Assembly: GCA_030538415.1 (NCBI GenBank)
Contig: JAUNTY010000034.1
Span: forward strand, 1 to 33,007
Direction: 5' to 3'
DNA: 33,007 nt
Source of the DNA: Neisseria sp.
GTDB lineage: Bacteria > Pseudomonadota > Gammaproteobacteria > Burkholderiales > Neisseriaceae
Position numbers and translations under genes: made by a program. Shown piece after piece: positions 33,000-33,007 of this stretch. A model generated the notes under the pieces. The model saw only the letters and a program-made list of their open reading frames with translations, did not search any database and was not told where the DNA came from. Position 1 is the stretch's first letter; every line of letters begins with the position of its first letter.

Positions 33000-33007
33000 A
33001 TGTCCAC
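33000..33007 (+). CDS. Start of a gene cut by the window end
   Basis: ATGTCCAC at the last eight bases, with AGAAGGG as ribosome site eight bases upstream. Only Met-Ser and part of a third codon are visible, so nothing can be said of the product. Confidence 0.5.

Noticed and set aside
1-33007. CRISPR array, prophage or defence island
   Set aside because: No regularly spaced direct repeats, integrase, phage structural genes or known defence genes were seen. The dispersed repeats are DUS and Correia-like elements.

Overview
The window reads as core chromosome of a Neisseria species (Neisseriaceae, Betaproteobacteria). The main evidence is about 30 copies of the 12-mer AGGCCGTCTGAA, the AG-DUS dialect of the neisserial DNA uptake sequence, many placed as inverted pairs behind genes. 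Correia-like miniature elements, a PilW-type pilus lipoprotein, an MetX/MetW pair and typical neisserial gene neighbourhoods support this. I see no prophage, CRISPR array, toxin or defence island. Species cannot be fixed from the sequence alone.

Layout. (1) 1-469: non-coding, with the end of a Correia-like element, IS5-end-like fragments and a large inverted repeat. (2) 469-5001, minus strand: trpD, trpG, a small unknown gene, an endonuclease/exonuclease/phosphatase-family gene and aroA, each set off by a DUS hairpin. (3) 5094-9733, plus strand: cmk, rpsA, ihfB, zapE, ndk. (4) 9892-17881, plus strand: rlmN, pilW, rodZ, ispG, hisS, yfgM-like, der. This is the gammaproteobacterial rlmN-pilF-rodZ-ispG-hisS-yfgM-bamB-der order, but the bamB position holds only repeats. 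(5) 18142-23362: hfq, then nrdA and nrdB with a YfaE-like ferredoxin, behind a candidate pair of NrdR boxes. (6) 23695-25578, minus strand: alpha/beta hydrolase, thioredoxin-like [2Fe-2S] ferredoxin, spermidine-synthase-like protein. (7) 25852-26604: tRNA-Thr(UGU), a possible 38-residue protein and an Mth938-like protein. (8) 26722-30861: hom, a small membrane protein, a 59-residue membrane protein, metX and metW, so homoserine formation and its activation for methionine lie close together. (9) 31134-33007: a short-chain dehydrogenase, an Smr-domain protein, and a long AT-rich leader before a gene that starts at base 33000 and runs off the window.

The most unusual content is between the genes. 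A family of roughly 70-150 bp Correia-like miniature elements shares one core (AGACAGTAC and CAACGCCGTAG blocks) but carries at least four different pairs of terminal inverted repeats. In the elements sharing one end type, the two ends co-vary. DUS copies also occur in odd places: inside a candidate zapE promoter spacer, as an inverted pair inside a dehydrogenase reading frame, and as non-canonical dialect variants in two terminators. I found no clear undescribed multi-gene system. The modular repeat family is the best candidate for something new.
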